Part shown: positions 1-8,342 of the stretch, piece by piece
How positions within the stretch are numbered: the first letter of the stretch is position 1
How the letters are laid out: every line of letters starts with the position of its first letter
Notes under the pieces: generated by a model
The model's database searches: none
What the model saw: the letters and a program-made list of their open reading frames with translations, nothing else
Told to the model about the DNA's origin: nothing
Made by a program: the position numbers and the translations under genes
Origin: Roseiflexus sp.
GTDB lineage: Bacteria > Chloroflexota > Chloroflexia > Chloroflexales > Roseiflexaceae
Length of the DNA: 64,000 nt
Assembly (NCBI GenBank): GCA_025062325.1
Contig: JANXAL010000027.1
Span: 1 to 64,000, forward strand
Reading direction: 5' to 3'

Positions 1-1
1 G

Positions 2-982
2 GGGGTCAGCGGGATTGTCGTGGCGCTCTACGACTCGACCGGCACGCTGCTGATCACGACCACGACCGACCTGAACGGCAACTACCTGTTCGACGGGCTG
101 CCCGCAGGGACGTACAGCGTGGGAGTTGGCGCAACACCGGGGCGCAGTATCAGTCCGCGCGGATCAGGGAGTGACCCGGCGCTTGACTCGGATGTTGACC
201 GCACCACGCGGCGCAGCAACCCGATCACCCTGAGCTCCGGCGAAGCGCGCCGCGACATCGACATCGGTCTGTACCAGCTCGCGGCAGTCGGCAGCCTGGT
301 GTGGCTCGACCGCGACCTGGACGGCATCCGCGAGGCGGATGAACCGGGATTTGGCGGCGTCGAGGTGCGGCTACTGCGCAGCGACGGAACGCTCGTCGCT
401 ACACGGACTACCGATGCGAACGGGTACTACATGTTCACCGACGTCGAGCCAGGCAACTATCGGATCGAATTCGTCATCCCGTCCGGCTACTACGTCAGCC
501 CGCCGCGCCAGGGGAGCGATCCGGGCAACGACAGCGACGCCGATCCGGTGACCGGTCGAACGCCGATCTTCACCCTGACGCCAGGGCAGATCGACCCGAC
601 ATGGTACATGGGGCTGTCGCCAATCTCGCCGACCGCCATCCAGTTGACGCGCTTCAGCGCCGAGCGCGGCGCGAACGGCGTCGTCATTCGCTGGGAGACG
701 GCGGCGGAGTATGGGACGCGCGGCTTCTATATTGAGCGCAGCGCCAGCGGCAGCCGCAGCGATGCAGTGCGCATCACTGATCGCCTCATTCCAGCGAAGG
801 GCAGCGCCAGCAGCGGCGCGGCATATGTCTGGAACGATACGACGGCGGCGCCTGGCGTGCGTTACACGTACTGGCTGGTCGAAGAGACTGTCGACGGTTC
901 AATGCACATCTACGGACCGGCGACGTCGGAAGCAACGACCGGCGGGATGTACAGGGTTGTTCTGCCGCTCGTCATAAGGTGA
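2..982 (+). CDS. Secreted SdrD/Cna-B-type repeat protein, C-terminal part (5' end outside the window)
   Basis: The frame is open from the left edge, so the gene begins outside the window. Two SdrD B-like beta-sandwich repeats are visible. Each has a LDRDLDGIREADEPG-type start, then NGxYxFxxLxPGxY and a GSDPxxDSDxD calcium-type acidic stretch. They are followed by an Ig/fibronectin-like domain (RWETAAEYGTRGFYIERS). Such repeats form extracellular stalks or adhesins. The last residues are YRVVLPLVIR; no LPXTG motif with a membrane anchor is present, so classical sortase anchoring of this protein is not supported. The family assignment is firm, the function is only 'cell-surface protein'. Confidence 0.85.
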   Translation, partial: GVSGIVVALYDSTGTLLITTTTDLNGNYLFDGLPAGTYSVGVGATPGRSISPRGSGSDPALDSDVDRTTRRSNPITLSSGEARRDIDIGLYQLAAVGSLVWLDRDLDGIREADEPGFGGVEVRLLRSDGTLVATRTTDANGYYMFTDVEPGNYRIEFVIPSGYYVSPPRQGSDPGNDSDADPVTGRTPIFTLTPGQIDPTWYMGLSPISPTAIQLTRFSAERGANGVVIRWETAAEYGTRGFYIERSASGSRSDAVRITDRLIPAKGSASSGAAYVWNDTTAAPGVRYTYWLVEETVDGSMHIYGPATSEATTGGMYRVVLPLVIR

Positions 983-1074
983 CGGTCACATTGGATGAGC
1001 AGGACGGCAGAGCGCCGCCAGCGACTCTGGCGGCGCTCGGGTTATTGGTGAGCGGATCAGTGTGACTGTCACCG

Positions 1075-1812
1075 TCACGGGATGTCCGCATCCGGGTCGA
1101 TACCCATTGCGCGCAGGCGCGCCGCAAGGCGCTCGGCGCGCTGGCGTTCCGCCTCGGCGCGCTGGCGTTCCGCCTCGGCGCGCTGGCGTTCCGCCTCGGC
1201 GCGCTGCCGTTCCGCCTCGGCGCGCCGCCGCTCGCGCTCCAGTTGCTCCTGCACTTCCACAAAACTCAGGAACGGCCGCCCGTCCGGCAGGTACATCCGC
1301 ACCTCGTTCCCCTCGCGTCGGAAGGTGATCCCCAGACGCGGGCTGACCCACCCGTCGATTGCCTCGATCACCCGCAACCGTCCCCCCTCGCGCCGCCACC
1401 CGCTCAGGTCGCCGCGCTCCGGGTCGTACAGGTAGTACTCCTCCACGCCGTACAGGTCGTAGAACTCGAACTTCGCCGCGATCTCGGTCAGCGTGTTCCC
1501 CGGCGACAGCGCCTCGAACACCACCTGCGGCGCGATGCCGTCCTCCTCCCACTGGCGATATGAGCCGCGGTCCCCTTTCGGGCGCCCGAAGACCACCATT
1601 GCGTCCGGCGCGCGGCGGATGTCGGGGCGCCCTTCGACCGGGTACCAGAGCAGGTCGCCGGCCACGAACACATCGGCGCGGTCGCGGAAGAGCGCCTCGA
1701 GGTTGCCCTGGATGGTCACGATGGCACGAAACTGTTTAGTGTTGTCCGCCATTGGCATCCCGTCGCTGTCGGGGTAGACAATCGGCGCTGCTGCGACCGT
1801 CGTGCTGCTCAT
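1075..1812 (-). CDS. Uma2 family (DUF820) endonuclease-like protein with coiled-coil tail
   Basis: The PD-(D/E)XK-type Uma2 core is recognisable from the RPDIRRAPDAMVVFG block and the following PQVVFEALSPGNT block, which carry the acidic catalytic positions, and from the later YYLYDPE and WVSPRLGI blocks. The last ~60 residues are a highly charged helix built from repeats of RQRAEAE, encoded by a 21-bp tandem repeat. I start at the ATG at 1812, preceded by GAGGTGGGCA; an upstream GTG in the same frame would add 27 unlikely residues. The gene stands alone between non-coding stretches. Uma2 proteins are abundant in Chloroflexota and cyanobacteria; their role is unproven. Confidence 0.85.
   Translation of the reverse strand: MSSTTVAAAPIVYPDSDGMPMADNTKQFRAIVTIQGNLEALFRDRADVFVAGDLLWYPVEGRPDIRRAPDAMVVFGRPKGDRGSYRQWEEDGIAPQVVFEALSPGNTLTEIAAKFEFYDLYGVEEYYLYDPERGDLSGWRREGGRLRVIEAIDGWVSPRLGITFRREGNEVRMYLPDGRPFLSFVEVQEQLERERRRAEAERQRAEAERQRAEAERQRAEAERQRAERLAARLRAMGIDPDADIP
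1132..1215. repeat. 21-bp tandem repeat inside the Uma2 gene
   Basis: Four copies of a 21-bp unit (plus strand CTCGGCGCGCTGGCGTTCCGC) run head to tail, the fourth with one substitution, followed by a decayed fifth. The unit is exactly seven codons, so copy-number changes alter coiled-coil length without breaking the frame. Confidence 0.9.
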
Positions 1813-2164
1813 TGCCCACCTCGCTTCTTTGAATTGACTGGGGGTATGATACCACGCGCCTGTTGAGTCCGCGACACTGGCACGGTGTGTCACGGAACAC
1901 GGATTCGCACGGATTGGGACGGATCCAGACGGATTGGCTGATCATGGAACGCCAGCGATCTGATAGGGCGATCAACCTGAACCTGGACAAATAAAGCCTA
2001 TGGAGCGGTTGGCGTTGGCTTCGACAGGCTCAGCCAACGCTAACCGCAAGACGGTCGCCATTGGCGAGATTATGCCACATCTGATTGATCGCTCTATGAG
2101 TGCATCCGTCCCGATCGTCGACGATCCGTGTGCGATTATTTGCCTCGAGTTCAGGATTGCAAAA
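1813..2164. other. Non-coding gap with ATCCGT-type repeats
   Basis: No gene is supported here. About 1890-1940 holds several ACGGATT/ACGGATC words spaced like the repeats at 39139-39390 and 40790-40930. At 2019-2036 lies the word GGCTTCGACAGGCTCAGCC, an imperfect palindrome. Short open frames lack ribosome sites and family features. Confidence 0.6.
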
Positions 2165-2198
2165 CCAGAAAGCCCCGGTAGCAACCGGAGCCTTCTGG
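2165..2198 (-). terminator. Rho-independent terminator of the FtsX/MacB permease gene
   Basis: A 14-bp stem (12 Watson-Crick pairs plus wobble) with a 6-nt loop, CCAGAAAGCCCCGG / CCGGAGCCTTCTGG. On the minus strand it is followed by TTTTGC. It lies about 135 nt past the stop codon at 2335, the right place for the end of that transcript. Confidence 0.7.
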
Positions 2199-2334
2199 CG
2201 AAGGAGGGGAAGAAAGGGTTGTCTCAAGTATATGATATTCGCTGGAGTTATGCTATCTCACTTTGGTCCTGTTCCGGCATAGGGCGTATGGCGGTTCTGG
2301 AGCGAACCAAAAGACATGATGATTTTCCGCTCTG

Positions 2335-4719
2335 TCACTCATACGCCAGCACTTCGCGCACGGTGAGGCGCATCGCGTTATATGCTGGGAGCAAACTGGC
2401 GACGGCGGCGATGATCGTCACAAGGACAAGCCAGATGAGCGCGCCGCCGACCGAGAACGAGAAGCTGAGCGGCGTCTGGAAGAACGCCATGCCGACGCCG
2501 TCGGAAATCATCTTTGCAAGCGGCACGGCGACGATCATTGCCAGCGCCCAGCTCAGCGCCCCAATGATAACGCCTTCGGTGATGATGATGCCCAGCAATG
2601 CGCTGTTTGACGCGCCAATTGCCCGGAGGACGCCAATCTCGCGGGTGCGTTCGAGCACATTAATGCTCATCGTGCCCATCAACCCAAGCCCGCCGACAGT
2701 TGCCAGCAGCAGCGCCATGAAGAGCAGGAATGCGACCAGGATATTGAACAAGAGTTCATTCTGCTGTCGGAGGATTGCAAGAGTCAGCGTTGCGCCCATG
2801 CGTATGCCAACCGATTTATAGTGCGCTTCCAGTTCCCTCGCCACCCGCTCCTGGTTCGCAACATCGGGCGGGTCGATCTGTACAGTCACAGCAGCGGCGC
2901 GCCCGGTGAATCCGCGCATGCGAGCATAGTACGGGTAATGCGTGTACAGGATCGCCTGCCCGCCAATGCCGCGCACAATGCCAACCACCTTCCACTTGGT
3001 TTCGCGTCGGTCAATCTTCAGCGTTACCGTATCGCCAACCTTGATATCGGGTTCGAGACCAAGCACATTCGAGTTGATCACCAGCGCATTTTCGTCTTCG
3101 GGAAGCAACCAGCGACCTTCGAGGACGGTTGGGATGATCATGCGCGTTTCAGCGGGCACAGCATACATGGTGATCGCGTCGCTCTCGGTGTCGTTGGGGC
3201 GCACCCGGCGCACCGTATCGAATCCCCAGCTTTCAGCAGCAATCACGCCGGGGACCGCCAGCGCCTCGCGTTCGATCTGCTCCGTGCGGTAGAAGCCGTT
3301 GAAGACGCCCAGGATATGGAAATTGAAATACTTCAAGGCGTCATCCAGCGTCAGCAGCAGCGAGTTGCGCACACTGAACACCGAGATGAAGATGATCCCA
3401 GAGAGGGTAAGCGTTACCAGGGTCAACGCCAGCCGTCCTTTGCGCCGGAAGGTGTTGCGGAGCGACAGCATCAACGGACGCGAGAGGCCGTGAATGCGTT
3501 GGAGCAGATGATCGATGCGACCGCGCCCAAAGCGCCCTTTGCCCAGACCATAGCCGCTGAGCGCTTCGTGTACCGTCACGCGCGCGCCGCCGAGAACCGG
3601 GAAGGCGCCCGCCAGCAGCGGCGCCATAAGACCGACAGCAATCATGAGCAACCAGACCTCCAGCGGCATTGCCAGGCTGGTCACGTCAGTGTTCATCATT
3701 CCCGAAATGAGAATCGTGAGACCGGCAGCGACCAGATATGCCAGCGGCATCGCCAGCAGCAGCGCCAGCACGCCGAGCAGCAGCACGCTCGCCAGATACA
3801 TCACGACAACATCGCGTGTGCGTGCACCGATGGCTTTCATCACGCCGATCTGCCGCACCTGCTGGGTCAGTAGCGCCGAAATCGTGTTGATGACCAGAAA
3901 ACAACTGGCGAACAGCGAGAGCGCCCCAAGAAAACCGAGCAGCAGAAATAGCGGTTGCAGCACCTGATGCGCCGGATGGCGTCCCGGTTCCGGGAGATAG
4001 GTGAAGTAGACGGTGCGACCGCTGCTCTCGATTTTGTTCCGCACCAGCGTCGCAACCTCTGCGATATGCTCCTTGTTGAAGCGATCACCGGTCACGGTAA
4101 TGTTCAACTCATCGTAGAACTCCGGTTGACCAAGCCATTCAAGGGTCCCGAATGTCGCAAACGCATACGTCTGGTTGGTCAACGCTGCTGGCACAAGATT
4201 AGGGGTGGCGACCGTTCCGGCGATCCGCATCTGGCGCAGGGTTTCATCGGGCAGCCGGATGGTGATGGTATCGCCGATGTTTGCACCGGTCAGCGGCAGC
4301 GACGCGCGTTCGACGAGCAGGGTGCGGGGTGGCGGGGGCCAGGCGCCCTCGACTGGGAATACCTTGTTGATCCGCATCTCCTCAAAGTCGCGCACGATAT
4401 AGATTGTCATATCGCGCCACTGGTCCGGTCCGGTCTGGAGGCGCACACCGACGGCGCGCCTGCCGACGGCGTCTGCCACGCCGGGGATTCGCCGCACGGT
4501 GCGCACTAGTTCATCATCGAATACGTCGGGATAGATTGCGATGTCGGCAGGGTTGACTGCCAGGTATGCCGCGGTCATTTCGCGGGTTAGCAGCGCATTG
4601 GCGCCAGCAATCGCACCAATCGCAAACACGCCGACAGCAATCGACAGCACCACGAGAATTGTGCGAGTCTTATTGCTCCAGACATCGGCGAACACCTTGC
4701 GCCAGCGGGGTCTCAGCAT
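2335..4719 (-). CDS. ABC transporter permease, FtsX/MacB type, duplicated
   Basis: This inner-membrane protein of 794 residues has the arrangement of LolC/MacB-like permeases duplicated in one chain. An N-terminal membrane anchor (WSNKTRTILVVLSIAVGVFAIG) precedes a periplasmic MacB-PCD-like domain and three membrane helices around 265-400 (FtsX domain). The same layout then repeats, with a second anchor after RNTFRRKGRLALTL and a final FtsX domain ending LLPAYNAMRLTVREVLAYE. Such proteins work with a separate ATPase to extract lipoproteins or export substrates; no ATPase gene adjoins it here, so the partner must be encoded elsewhere. The substrate cannot be inferred. Confidence 0.9.
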   Translation of the reverse strand: MLRPRWRKVFADVWSNKTRTILVVLSIAVGVFAIGAIAGANALLTREMTAAYLAVNPADIAIYPDVFDDELVRTVRRIPGVADAVGRRAVGVRLQTGPDQWRDMTIYIVRDFEEMRINKVFPVEGAWPPPPRTLLVERASLPLTGANIGDTITIRLPDETLRQMRIAGTVATPNLVPAALTNQTYAFATFGTLEWLGQPEFYDELNITVTGDRFNKEHIAEVATLVRNKIESSGRTVYFTYLPEPGRHPAHQVLQPLFLLLGFLGALSLFASCFLVINTISALLTQQVRQIGVMKAIGARTRDVVVMYLASVLLLGVLALLLAMPLAYLVAAGLTILISGMMNTDVTSLAMPLEVWLLMIAVGLMAPLLAGAFPVLGGARVTVHEALSGYGLGKGRFGRGRIDHLLQRIHGLSRPLMLSLRNTFRRKGRLALTLVTLTLSGIIFISVFSVRNSLLLTLDDALKYFNFHILGVFNGFYRTEQIEREALAVPGVIAAESWGFDTVRRVRPNDTESDAITMYAVPAETRMIIPTVLEGRWLLPEDENALVINSNVLGLEPDIKVGDTVTLKIDRRETKWKVVGIVRGIGGQAILYTHYPYYARMRGFTGRAAAVTVQIDPPDVANQERVARELEAHYKSVGIRMGATLTLAILRQQNELLFNILVAFLLFMALLLATVGGLGLMGTMSINVLERTREIGVLRAIGASNSALLGIIITEGVIIGALSWALAMIVAVPLAKMISDGVGMAFFQTPLSFSFSVGGALIWLVLVTIIAAVASLLPAYNAMRLTVREVLAYE

Positions 4720-4798
4720 ATCGGACGCTCCTCAACACACATCTGCTGGTGAGACGAGAGGAGAGTGCTCAAGGTTGCGCTGGGTTGGGGGTTAGGGA

Positions 4799-6811
4799 TT
4801 AGTTGTAAATCCCCATCCACGCCAGCGCCGCCGCGCATCCGATGGCGCAGAGCGCCAGCAGGGCGTAGTAGACGCGCCCGATGCCCGACCACCAGCCGCG
4901 CGCCCAGGAGAGCGCAGCACAGACCACAATTGCCAGCGCCAGCATCGGCATGCCCCAGATGAGTGCGACCAGCGTTGCAGAACGCGGCAGACCGTAGAAG
5001 ATCATTGCGTCGTTGGCGGCTGCCATTTGCACGATGTTTGCCAATGTGATGCCGACGAATGCCGCTCCTGTCGCGCCTGCCAGGACGACCAGCCAGCGTG
5101 CGATCGTGGCGCCGACGGATGGCGGCGGCGCCTGTCCGCCGGTGATCAGGCGGAACAGCCAGGCAAGGGGCCAGATAATCCACGCCGAGAGCAGCAGAAG
5201 CAACGCCCCGACGAACGCGCCGAGCGGCGCCAGGCCAGCGGCGTCGAGCGTTGCCAGCGCAAACGTTATCGGTGTGAATATAACCGTTTCGGGCGAGATA
5301 AAGCGCGGTCCCGCACTTTCGGCGACGCAGGAAGGGTCCGGCGGTTGCAGCGGATTATCGAGAAACGCCTTCAACATCGTATCGGCGCATTCGCTCGCGC
5401 CAACTGCAGCGTGTCCTGTATTGGGAAAGGTATAGACATACGCCCGGCTTAGCGTGCGCGCAACCACATCACCGAACTCCGGCGGCGTAATCGGATCGAA
5501 CCTGCCGGACAAAACGAGTGTTGGGATGTCGCTAGACACTGGCTCATCGACCACCGGTTCAAGTTGATCGACTTGCCAGACGTTGCAACGTTCCAGATAC
5601 CCTTCAAGACTGCGCTGTCCGTCGAGAGCGACAAATGGACGCAGTCCCTTCAGCGGCGCGTCTTGGGGCGAAAAGTCGGCATCTTCGGCGCAGATCACCG
5701 CGTAGTGCATTCCCAGGCTGAAAGAGCGGTCGAAGACAATGATCGGCAGCACCCGCCCTAGCACGCGGAAATCGTTGCGGGTTGCATCATCGATGATCCG
5801 CGGGATCGCTGGGATGAAACTCGCCGAATACATGATCTGGAAAATCACGCTGGCGAAACTGTCGCCATCAAGCACGGCATTGTACGTCCTACCCGTTTTC
5901 TCGTCGGTGATCGGCACGCGCACCGGTTCGCGGTTGAGCCGCTCGATCGTCGTGATCAGCGATTGTTCCAGGTTGGGATAGGCCGCACGACACCCGGCAT
6001 CAGCAGCACAGGCATTGAATAGTTCCGTAAATGCACGATCCTTTGCCCGCGGCGCTTCAATCAGATAGTTGACGCTAGTCGGCACGACTGCATCGAGCAC
6101 CACGCTGCGCAGAATCTCGGGATGGTCGCGCATAACGTGTTGCGCCAGCAACGTGCCGTAAGAGACGCCGTAGAGGTTGATCTTTTCGTACCCCAATGCG
6201 CGCGCCAGTGCAGCAACATCGGCAGCATTCTCGATGCTGTTGAACGCCGAGAGATCAATCCCTTCGGCCGCCAGCCGCCGACGACAGGCAGTTGCCGCTT
6301 CGAGCGACAACCGATCTGCCTCTTCGTAGGTCAATTGCTGCTCGATGGTGCGTTCGACCAATTCCCACTGCTCTTGGCAGACGAGCGATGGCTCGGAGTA
6401 GAGCGTACCACGCTGATCGAACAGCACAATGTCGCGGTCGAGCATGTCGCGCAAGCGACTGCCAGAGCCAAAGAGGATTTTGGTGTAGGCATCAATCGTA
6501 GAACCGCCCGGACCACCCTGCAGCATCACGAGCGGATCGGGTTTGCGGTCGCTGGCGCGCGATCGGACAATGGCCACCGCCAGGCGAATGGCAGGTCCCT
6601 CCGGCTGGGCATGGCGTTCCGGCACGCGCAGCCAGCCGCACTCCAGATCGCGCCCCTCGACAGCGCCAGCGGGGAGTTCGAACATGCACGCATCAGGCTG
6701 AAACACGCCAGTCGCCGTGGCGGCGCGAGCGGGCGGTCCGATGGATGCCGCCATCGACGCCAGAATGAAAATAATCAAGAGTATTGCCGGATGGGGTCTT
6801 GTGGTATTCAA
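4799..6811 (-). CDS. Secreted alpha/beta hydrolase (TAP-like / prolyl aminopeptidase type) with C-terminal membrane helices
   Basis: The start chosen is TTG at 6811: AAGGAG lies 6 nt upstream and a good signal peptide (AILLIIFILASMAASI, then PPARA) follows at once. Longer ATG/GTG starts read through low-complexity DNA. The hydrolase core has the oxyanion region MLQGGPGGS, the nucleophile elbow GVSYG, the acid in SGRFDPITPPE and the base in FPNTGHAAVG, followed by a TAP-like C-terminal segment with cysteines. Unlike ordinary family members it continues for about 180 residues with four or five hydrophobic segments. It probably hydrolyses peptides or esters outside the membrane; the substrate is unknown. 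Confidence 0.85.
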   Translation of the reverse strand: MNTTRPHPAILLIIFILASMAASIGPPARAATATGVFQPDACMFELPAGAVEGRDLECGWLRVPERHAQPEGPAIRLAVAIVRSRASDRKPDPLVMLQGGPGGSTIDAYTKILFGSGSRLRDMLDRDIVLFDQRGTLYSEPSLVCQEQWELVERTIEQQLTYEEADRLSLEAATACRRRLAAEGIDLSAFNSIENAADVAALARALGYEKINLYGVSYGTLLAQHVMRDHPEILRSVVLDAVVPTSVNYLIEAPRAKDRAFTELFNACAADAGCRAAYPNLEQSLITTIERLNREPVRVPITDEKTGRTYNAVLDGDSFASVIFQIMYSASFIPAIPRIIDDATRNDFRVLGRVLPIIVFDRSFSLGMHYAVICAEDADFSPQDAPLKGLRPFVALDGQRSLEGYLERCNVWQVDQLEPVVDEPVSSDIPTLVLSGRFDPITPPEFGDVVARTLSRAYVYTFPNTGHAAVGASECADTMLKAFLDNPLQPPDPSCVAESAGPRFISPETVIFTPITFALATLDAAGLAPLGAFVGALLLLLSAWIIWPLAWLFRLITGGQAPPPSVGATIARWLVVLAGATGAAFVGITLANIVQMAAANDAMIFYGLPRSATLVALIWGMPMLALAIVVCAALSWARGWWSGIGRVYYALLALCAIGCAAALAWMGIYN

Positions 6812-6855
6812 GTAGCGCTCCTTGTTAGGGGTTAGGGACCTTCGCACCCGCACCC

Positions 6856-7117
6856 TGTAACCCTCACACCTCTTGCCTCGCGCCTTATGCCTCTTGCCTC
6901 GCGCCTTGCAACGGTCAACGAATGGGGAAACGAATACACGAATGGAAGCGCAGAACGAATGCGCACATTGCCTCACCTCTTGCCTCACACCTCTTGCCTC
7001 GTGCCTCGCGCCTTGCGCCTCGCGCCTCTTGCCCCATGCCTCTTGCCTCGCCCCTCACACCTCGCGCCTCTTACCTCACACCTCTTGCCTCTTGCCTCAC
7101 GCCTCGCGCCTCTTGCC
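6856..7117. repeat. Degenerate minisatellite of CCTCTTGCCTCGCGCC-type words
   Basis: The whole gap between two minus-strand genes is made of shuffled CCTCTTGCCTC, GCGCCTC and CTCACACCTC words, with one unique island at 6912-6965. The same words, inverted, recur at 52421-52462. Open frames through it are artefacts of the repeat, rich in Arg, Leu, Pro and Ser. Confidence 0.75.
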
Positions 7118-8221
7118 TCACAGCGGCGTCACTCCATGCCCGGCATCAATCGATCTCAGATCGATCATGCCGCCGCGGTAGATCATCCCACCCTCGAAGG
7201 GATTCTCTGCCAGGAACAGAGGCGTATCTAGGTCCACAAAAGTAAATCCGCCCTGACCAGCGGCGAAACAGGCAGAAACGGTCATTGCCAGGATCGACTC
7301 CACCATGCCGCCGATCATCAGGCGCAGACCAGCAACGCGCGCGACGGCGGCAATATCGAGCGCTTCGACGATACCGCACTTCATCAACTTGATATTGATC
7401 ACGTCAACTGCGCCGGTTTGCGCCAATCGTGCAACGTCGGCAGCGCTTGCGGCGCTTTCATCAGCGGCGATAGGCACGCGATGCGCGGCGGTCAGGCGAC
7501 GCAGCCCGGTTTCGTCGTCCTTCGCAACTGGTTGCTCGAACAACACTGGAACAATGCCGTGAGCGTTCAGCATGTCGAGCAAGCTGAGCGCATCATCAGC
7601 GGTATAACTGCAATTGCCATCGAGAATAAGGCGCGCGTCCGGCGCCGCATCTCTGACTGCGATGATCCGCGCCAAATCGTGTTCCATGGTACGAATCGTA
7701 GTTGTCTCTGGATTGCCAGCGCCGATCTTGATTTTGATGGTCGTGACGCCGCGCGCGACAATCTCGCGTGCGGCGCGCGCCGCTGCCGCAATGCTGCCAG
7801 TGGTGACGGTCACATCAGTTTCCAGGGCAGTTGCCGTGCCGCCGAAGAACGACCAGAGCGGCAGGCGCGCGCGGCGCGTCAACGCATCGATCAGCGCAGT
7901 TTCGATGGCACAGCGCGCCGCACCGGTCATGCCGGGGATGGCAGGGAGTGCCAGCGCGATCCGACGCCATTCACGCACGTCGGCGCCTTCGACCACGGAT
8001 TGCGCCGCCAGGATCGCTGTGCGCGTCGTTTCCTGCGTTTCGCCGTTGAATGCCGGGAATGGCGCCGCTTCACCATAGCCGCGCGTCCCGTCCGCCAGTT
8101 CGACAGTGATCAGGAGATTGCACGCCACATCCTGCGCGCCGCCAGCAATGCCAAATGGTTCGCGGAGCGGGATGTTGAGGGACGTCACATGGAGGGAGCG
8201 GATGGTTGTAGGTATAGTCAT
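7118..8221 (-). CDS. Dipeptide epimerase (L-Ala-D/L-Glu epimerase), enolase superfamily
   Basis: A complete muconate-lactonizing subgroup enolase protein. The N-terminal capping domain starts REPFGIAGG. The barrel carries the KIKIG lysine pair near residue 157, the metal-binding acids in LILDGNCSY, FEQPV and ADESA, and the second catalytic lysine in INIKLMKCGI. This KxK plus distal lysine pattern is that of dipeptide epimerases, which interconvert L-Ala-L-Glu and L-Ala-D-Glu during peptidoglycan recycling. I start at ATG 8221; GTG at 8239 is possible. It is divergent from the MurF-Alr gene across about 120 bp, which fits a shared cell-wall role. Exact dipeptide specificity cannot be read. Confidence 0.82.
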   Translation of the reverse strand: MTIPTTIRSLHVTSLNIPLREPFGIAGGAQDVACNLLITVELADGTRGYGEAAPFPAFNGETQETTRTAILAAQSVVEGADVREWRRIALALPAIPGMTGAARCAIETALIDALTRRARLPLWSFFGGTATALETDVTVTTGSIAAAARAAREIVARGVTTIKIKIGAGNPETTTIRTMEHDLARIIAVRDAAPDARLILDGNCSYTADDALSLLDMLNAHGIVPVLFEQPVAKDDETGLRRLTAAHRVPIAADESAASAADVARLAQTGAVDVINIKLMKCGIVEALDIAAVARVAGLRLMIGGMVESILAMTVSACFAAGQGGFTFVDLDTPLFLAENPFEGGMIYRGGMIDLRSIDAGHGVTPL

Positions 8222-8342
8222 GGGTGTGCTTTGCCTCACTGGTCATCGTACATATGCAGAGATCCTAAGTATACTCGATTAGTAGGGGCTAGGCATTCGA
8301 CATGCGGTACCTTACCGCAGTATTTGCACGCAGGCAGGTGGT

